A stretch of DNA of 11,032 bases from the NCBI GenBank assembly GCA_938008665.1, contig CALLKA010000079.1:1-11032 (forward strand). The letters are read 5' to 3'. The position numbers and the translations under genes were made by a program. This document shows, piece after piece, positions 7,978 through 11,032 of the stretch (the stretch's first letter is position 1; every line of letters begins with the position of its first letter). The notes under the pieces are model-generated. The model ran no database searches, was not told the origin of the DNA, and saw only the letters and a list, made by a program, of their open reading frames with translations. This DNA is from an uncultured Bacteroidota bacterium. GTDB taxonomy: Bacteria; Bacteroidota; Bacteroidia; Chitinophagales; Chitinophagaceae.

Positions 7978-8742
7978 TTATTTAGGTAGTTCAGTTAAAA
8001 ACTTTTCTAAAATTGTATTGAATTCATCTGGCACTTCCATCATTGGCGCGTGACCACATTTATCAATAAAATGCAACTGGCTATTTGGAATTAATTTATT
8101 AAACTCTTCGCCAACTAATGGCGGTGTAACACAATCGTTTTTACCCCATATCAATAAAGTAGGTTGCTTTATTTCATTTAGCTCAGCGCCTAAATTATTT
8201 CGAATAGCGCTTTTAGCCAAGGCAAGCACCTTAATCACTTTTAAACGATTACGTGTAATTTCAAAAACCTCGTCGACCAATTCCTTCGTTGCTACATTTG
8301 GATCATAAAATGTTTGGGCTGTTTTGTTTTTTATATACTCGTAATCTCCGCGCTTAGGATAAGTATCACCCATCGCATTTTCATATAAACCACTACTTCC
8401 AGTTAATATTAGTGATTTAATTTTTTCTGGTTGTTTTAAAATATATACCAACCCTACATGACCTCCTAATGAATTTCCTAATAAATGTATATTATGATAA
8501 CCCCTTGCATCAATAAATTGTTCCACATACTTTGCCAACCCAGTGACTGAGGTATGTAATAAATCCAAGTCGAACAATGGCAATATTGGGACCACCACTT
8601 TATGTGTATGTCTGAATTTTTCAATTAAAGTTGAAAAATTACTTAAGGCGCCGAAAAGCCCATGCAATAGCATTAGCGTTTCCCCTTCACCTACCTCTAG
8701 GTAATTAAATTTTCCGTCTTTCTTTATTTCATATTCTATCAT
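7978..8742 (-). CDS. Alpha/beta-fold hydrolase
   Basis: The 254-residue protein carries a full alpha/beta hydrolase catalytic set: the oxyanion-hole HGLFG at 27-31, the nucleophile elbow GNSLGG with S91, the acid D203 in LLIWGKNDCVTPP, and the histidine H231 in CGHAPMMEVPDEF. A cap region lies between about residues 120 and 180. No signal peptide is visible, so it is probably cytosolic. The nearest well-known shapes are small esterases and C-C bond hydrolases of the MhpC type, but substrate cannot be read from the sequence. It is the first gene of the long envelope operon, 10 nt before the CBS gene, and follows the 210-nt gap that separates the two transcription units. The ATG is the first good start after that gap. 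Confidence 0.93.
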   Translation of the reverse strand: MIEYEIKKDGKFNYLEVGEGETLMLLHGLFGALSNFSTLIEKFRHTHKVVVPILPLFDLDLLHTSVTGLAKYVEQFIDARGYHNIHLLGNSLGGHVGLVYILKQPEKIKSLILTGSSGLYENAMGDTYPKRGDYEYIKNKTAQTFYDPNVATKELVDEVFEITRNRLKVIKVLALAKSAIRNNLGAELNEIKQPTLLIWGKNDCVTPPLVGEEFNKLIPNSQLHFIDKCGHAPMMEVPDEFNTILEKFLTELPK

Positions 8743-8808
8743 AACAAAAATTGAACACTTAAATTACTGATATCATTGACCAAATAATTTAACAATATAC
8801 AATGCGGT

Positions 8809-8816
8809 TAAAGATA
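8809..8816 (-). promoter_or_regulatory. Weak candidate -7 element for the envelope operon
   Basis: On the minus strand this reads TATCTTTA, one mismatch from the Bacteroidota TAnnTTTG consensus, about 66 nt before the hydrolase ATG. The -33 position has only a T-run with no TTTG. It is the best match I found in the 210-nt gap, where a promoter for the downstream genes is expected, but it is weak. Confidence 0.22.
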
Positions 8817-8829
8817 CTTAAATCATTGT

Positions 8830-8873
8830 AAAAAATGCTAAAATAGCGCAATTATAACCAGCTATGATAATTG
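8830..8873 (-). terminator. Possible weak terminator region after the cvpA unit
   Basis: On the minus strand a 7-bp inverted repeat (CAATTAT/ATAATTG, arms 8867-8873 and 8849-8855) is followed by a short GCTA-TTT-TAGC stem (8837-8847) and then the T-tract ATTTTTT (8830-8836). The stem next to the T-tract is only four base pairs, so termination would be inefficient if it works at all. Its position between the two transcription units is the main support. Confidence 0.25.
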
Positions 8874-8952
8874 GAAATTTAACGAAATCATAACGTATAA
8901 AAAGTGTGCAAATAATGATAAAACAGATAACGATCAATCAGTTAGTAACTGC

Positions 8953-9468
8953 TTACTTAAATGGGTTTGGGAAGGTGGCAATAGTAGTTTTGATAAAGGG
9001 AAGCCATAGGCTCATCTTTTCAGTACAATAGGGCCACCACTTTTGTAAATAGGAATAACTATACGCATCTTTTATTTTTGCTGCTTCCAACACCCCTAAA
9101 ATTTGTAAAAAATAGACCAAAGCGCTCCAAATTGTAAAATAAATAAAGCCATATAGTGCAATGCCCAATAATTTATTCAACCAGCCGAGCATTAAAACTT
9201 CAGCAGTTTGCTGTAATAAACCTGAAATCCATCTGATTAAAAATAACACCACTAATAGCACAATAACAAATGAAATAAAAGGCAACCAATGGCTTTCAAT
9301 TTTGGTATATTCTTTTAGTAGTCTCGCTACCCAACCTGCTAGTTGGTATGCAACAATTAGTCCTATGAAGAAGGAAAAAAAGGAAAGTACTGCTTTGATT
9401 AATCCATTACGAATACCTTGTAAAATTGCAACAATAAGTAGCGTGCCTGTTAAAATATCTAACCACAT
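8953..9468 (-). CDS. CvpA-family inner-membrane protein
   Basis: The 171-residue protein has four hydrophobic spans (about residues 4-20, 26-48, 64-84 and 100-124) in the pattern of the CvpA family, including the family opening DILTGTLLIVAILQGIRNGLIKAVLSF with its charged/glycine turn (GIRNGLIKA). CvpA proteins are inner-membrane proteins first linked to colicin V production in E. coli and since associated with envelope stress tolerance; the molecular role is not settled. The tail after the last span is tryptophan-rich (KWWPY, SLWLPF). The gene starts 3 nt after the YqeY-like gene, so both are almost certainly co-transcribed. It is the last gene of its unit, before the 210-nt gap. Confidence 0.87.
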   Translation of the reverse strand: MWLDILTGTLLIVAILQGIRNGLIKAVLSFFSFFIGLIVAYQLAGWVARLLKEYTKIESHWLPFISFVIVLLVVLFLIRWISGLLQQTAEVLMLGWLNKLLGIALYGFIYFTIWSALVYFLQILGVLEAAKIKDAYSYSYLQKWWPYCTEKMSLWLPFIKTTIATFPNPFK

Positions 9469-9471
9469 ATA

Positions 9472-9924
9472 TTAAGCAGTAAGTAGTGATTTGGCAATCG
9501 CTGAAATTACTTTACCATCGGCTTGCCCCGCAAGTTGTTTTGTTGCTACGCCCATTACCTTACCCAAATCCTGCGGACCTGATGCACCCACTTCACTAAT
9601 AATAGCTTGCACAGCTGCTTTTACAGCCTCCTCACTCATTTGTGCAGGTAAAAACTTTTCAATAATGGCAATTTCTTCTGACTCTTTTGCTGCCAAATCA
9701 GGCCTGTTTTGTTGTTCGTAAATCGATAACGAATCCTTGCGTTGCTTCACTAATTTCTGCAACAACTTTAATTCGGTGTCAGCGGAAATTTCACCATTAG
9801 CTCCTGGATCAGTTTTTGCTTTTATAATTTCAGCTTTGATGGCTCTTAAGCCTCTTAACATTGCTTCATCCTTATTTTTCATTGCGTCCTTCATCAAGGA
9901 CATCACTTCAGTTTCTAAACTCAT
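9472..9924 (-). CDS. GatB/YqeY domain-containing protein
   Basis: The 150-residue length and sequence are typical of stand-alone YqeY proteins: an N-terminal helical bundle (MSLETEVMSLMKDAMKNKD, then LRGLRAIKAEIIKAK), the central QKLVKQRKDSLSIYEQQNRPDLAAKE block, and the C-terminal tail subdomain (IEKFLPAQMSEEAV, then DLGKVMGVATKQLAGQADGK). The C-terminal part resembles the tRNA-binding tail of GatB, a subunit of the Asp/Glu-tRNA amidotransferase, but these small proteins have no amidase or kinase domain, and a role in tRNA-dependent amidation is unproven. It is cytosolic. It lies 11 nt after gldC and 3 nt before the cvpA-like gene. Confidence 0.93.
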   Translation of the reverse strand: MSLETEVMSLMKDAMKNKDEAMLRGLRAIKAEIIKAKTDPGANGEISADTELKLLQKLVKQRKDSLSIYEQQNRPDLAAKESEEIAIIEKFLPAQMSEEAVKAAVQAIISEVGASGPQDLGKVMGVATKQLAGQADGKVISAIAKSLLTA

Positions 9925-9935
9925 AACTTGATTAT

Positions 9936-10280
9936 TTATTTGTTTTCTGCTATTTGACTTGCACTAAATTTTTTATAAAACGAATAGGCAAATTCTTTAA
10001 AATCATTGGCCATTGCTTGATCCTGTGTTGCTCTTAAATAGGTTTCGCCCATGCCCATTAAATTCTGATAAAAAAAATCGGCCATTTCATCCACCATCAT
10101 ATCTTTCGTCCATAAATCAATACGCAAAGCGGTTTTATCGGTTGGATCCCACAGCGTAAGCATCATCGCTCTAGCGTCTTGAGTTTCGTTGGCAGTGCTA
10201 TCGGAGGCGGACCACTTAATGTTTTGCGGAATTTTTTGTTCGTCTAAATCTATCAGAACATTAATAGTTGATTGATGCAT
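9936..10280 (-). CDS. gldC: Gliding motility protein GldC
   Basis: The 114-residue protein matches my recollection of GldC in length and blocks: MHQSTINVLIDLDEQKIPQ at the start, ARAMMLTLWDP in the middle, LRIDLWTKDMMVDEMADFFY, then ETYLRATQDQAMANDFKEF. GldC was found in Flavobacterium gliding genetics, where it affects motility without being a core secretion part, and homologues are widespread in Bacteroidota, including non-gliders. No signal peptide or membrane span is present, so it is soluble. I start at the ATG at 10280. An in-frame TTG at 10301 would add seven residues that resemble no GldC start and lies inside the likely -7 promoter element. The gene follows the 144-residue hypothetical gene by 50 nt and precedes the YqeY-like gene by 11 nt. 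Confidence 0.9.
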   Translation of the reverse strand: MHQSTINVLIDLDEQKIPQNIKWSASDSTANETQDARAMMLTLWDPTDKTALRIDLWTKDMMVDEMADFFYQNLMGMGETYLRATQDQAMANDFKEFAYSFYKKFSASQIAENK

Positions 10281-10298
10281 AAGGTGATTTTTGTAAAG

Positions 10299-10306
10299 CA
10301 AAAATA
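10299..10306 (-). promoter_or_regulatory. Bacteroidota-type -7 element ahead of gldC
   Basis: The minus strand reads TATTTTTG, an exact match to TAnnTTTG, ending 18 nt before the gldC ATG. The predicted transcript would have a leader of only about 14 nt. No clear -33 TTTG is seen at the expected distance, so this may be a secondary internal promoter of the gldC-yqeY-cvpA genes. Confidence 0.45.
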
Positions 10307-10330
10307 CTATTTTATTACATAAGATACACG

Positions 10331-10765
10331 CTAAGGTTTTAACTCAACCGGAATTTTAACACTCCCACTTACTGGGGCAATCATTTCTAAATTAGACAGC
10401 CACTCTGATCCCATATTGGCGCGCGCTTGGCGATACACTTCATCCCTATAATACAATTTAAAATGATCTGATAAGGAGGCCGATTGATCAAATGAAAATA
10501 CTTCGCCCGCCCTTAACCAAGATTCAGGGATATTATTTTTTTCATCTATTAAATGAGGCACATCATAATGAATGCCCCATTGTATCCAGCTAGTTTTATT
10601 AAAATTAATATGGCCCCAAAAAATTGCATAGGATGCGGCAATCCACTCCATCTTTACTTCATGAATGCATTTAATAAAAATGGACTCTTTATATTTATAG
10701 CCTTTTAATAAATCATGCGCTATAGCACATTGCTTATATGTATCAAAAACAAAAACCATCGCCAT
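10331..10765 (-). CDS. Hypothetical protein heading the gldC operon
   Basis: I do not recognise this 144-residue protein. It has no signal peptide or membrane span and is rich in aromatic residues, with six tryptophans (KMEWIAASYAIFWGH, TSWIQWGIHYD, ESWLRAGE, GSEWLSNL). The two cysteines do not form a metal-binding pattern. The C-terminal half (YYRDEVYRQARANMGSEW) looks helical and the end (SGSVKIPVELKP) extended, suggesting a compact soluble alpha/beta domain. Reading is supported by a strong promoter about 30 nt upstream, a TAG stop, and colinear placement 50 nt before gldC. Starts at 10765 (MAMVF) or 10759 (MVFVF) are both possible; a third, out-of-frame ATG lies upstream at 10781. It may be lineage-specific. 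Confidence 0.75.
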   Translation of the reverse strand: MAMVFVFDTYKQCAIAHDLLKGYKYKESIFIKCIHEVKMEWIAASYAIFWGHINFNKTSWIQWGIHYDVPHLIDEKNNIPESWLRAGEVFSFDQSASLSDHFKLYYRDEVYRQARANMGSEWLSNLEMIAPVSGSVKIPVELKP

Positions 10766-10781
10766 GGTTGTTTGTTGCCAT
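10743..10781 (-). CDS. Possible 12-codon leader ORF overlapping the start of the hypothetical gene
   Basis: The first ATG after the predicted promoter opens the frame MATNNHGDGFCF followed by TGA. It is out of frame with the 144-residue gene and ends inside it, past both of that gene's possible starts. It could be an accidental ATG or a short upstream ORF that influences initiation. Nothing beyond position supports expression. Confidence 0.15.
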   Translation of the reverse strand: MATNNHGDGFCF

Positions 10782-10792
10782 TTTTTAAATTT

Positions 10793-10823
10793 TTTGCAAA
10801 GGTACTATTTTAATTAGGTTTTG
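10793..10823 (+). promoter_or_regulatory. Candidate divergent promoter for the four-cysteine gene
   Basis: On the plus strand TTTG (10793-10796) is followed after 18 nt by TAGGTTTTG (10815-10823), close to TAnnTTTG with one extra T. It would start transcription about 34 nt before the ATG at 10862. It overlaps the minus-strand promoter almost completely. The match is weaker than the opposite one. Confidence 0.4.
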
Positions 10824-10826
10824 CAA
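10797..10826 (-). promoter_or_regulatory. Bacteroidota promoter for the hypothetical-gldC-yqeY-cvpA unit
   Basis: On the minus strand TTG (10826-10824) is followed after exactly 19 nt by TACCTTTG (10804-10797), matching the -33 TTG and -7 TAnnTTTG consensus used by the primary sigma factor of Bacteroidota with ideal spacing. Transcription would start near 10792, giving a leader of about 27 nt before the ATG at 10765. Confidence 0.7.
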
Positions 10827-10861
10827 TATTGTTTTTTATTATTTTGTAAAAAAGTCTTAGG

Positions 10862-11032
10862 ATGGAGACTTGTTCAAATTGTAGGTACTCTCGTGGACAT
10901 TTTGTGGAGCCTAAAACTGGACACACAGTTTGTTCTGCAGGCTGTGCAAAAGAGCTGATAGATGCGTATTATCGTTTACAGCCATTGCCTGTCCCAAAAG
11001 AGGATGACTATTTGGCGCAATCTGAAGCATTT
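10862..11032 (+). CDS. N-terminus of an unrecognised four-cysteine (zinc-ribbon-like) protein (partial)
   Basis: An open frame of 57 codons runs from the ATG at 10862 to the window edge without a stop. It begins METCSNCRYSRGHFV and contains C4-x2-C7-x16-C24-x3-C28, a spacing compatible with a small zinc-binding domain, then a helix-like stretch (AKELIDAYYRL) and a proline-rich linker (QPLPVPKEDDY). This is the only gene on the plus strand here and is divergent from the gldC unit. The frame is closed by a TAA 13 nt upstream of the ATG, and no other ATG precedes it, so the start is fairly safe. The AGGA just before and overlapping the ATG may help initiation. I cannot name a family from the part that is visible. 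Confidence 0.6.
   Translation, partial: METCSNCRYSRGHFVEPKTGHTVCSAGCAKELIDAYYRLQPLPVPKEDDYLAQSEAF

Noticed and set aside
9161..9475. Plus-strand open frame of 104 codons
   Set aside because: It is antisense to the cvpA-family gene, has no promoter or plausible domain, and its composition mirrors the membrane spans on the other strand.

Overview
The window is AT-rich and has Bacteroidota hallmarks: several promoter elements of the TAnnTTTG type, no reliance on strong Shine-Dalgarno sequences, and a known Bacteroidota gene order (outer-membrane genes around nadK, uppS, bamA and ompH, plus gldC). Gene content and order look most like the Chitinophagaceae/Sphingobacteriales side of the phylum. 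That placement is inference from content, not a database match. I see no tRNA, rRNA, CRISPR array, insertion sequence or phage gene.

Right part, read leftward on the minus strand (10765 to 8953): an unrecognised 144-residue protein, gldC, a GatB/YqeY-domain protein and a CvpA-family membrane protein. They are closely spaced and probably form one transcription unit. A good Bacteroidota promoter lies ahead of the first gene and a second -7 element lies directly ahead of gldC. At 10862 a divergent plus-strand gene with a four-cysteine N-terminus begins and runs off the window. Its putative promoter is interleaved with the minus-strand one.

Left part, also leftward (8742 to the left edge): an alpha/beta hydrolase, a CBS-pair protein, a single-POTRA BamA/TamA-like barrel, nadK, a DUF6089/PorG-like outer-membrane protein, uppS, bamA, an OmpH/Skp chaperone and the signal peptide of another exported protein, probably a second OmpH copy. 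Gaps run from an 8-nt overlap to about 98 nt, so this looks like one long envelope-biogenesis operon. UppS makes the lipid carrier for peptidoglycan and surface glycans, OmpH ferries unfolded outer-membrane proteins, BamA inserts them, and the two other outer-membrane proteins are likely clients or specialised partners. NadK (NADP supply) and the CBS protein (possible nucleotide sensing) are the cytosolic members. A 210-nt gap (8743-8952) separates the two units and has only weak terminator- and promoter-like signals.

Most of the window is ordinary conserved chromosome. The points worth a second look are the interleaved divergent promoters at 10793-10826, the two unrecognised genes flanking them, a 12-codon overlapping leader ORF, the loss of the usual loop-6 arginine in the TamA-like barrel, and start-codon corrections for bamA, gldC and the DUF6089 gene.
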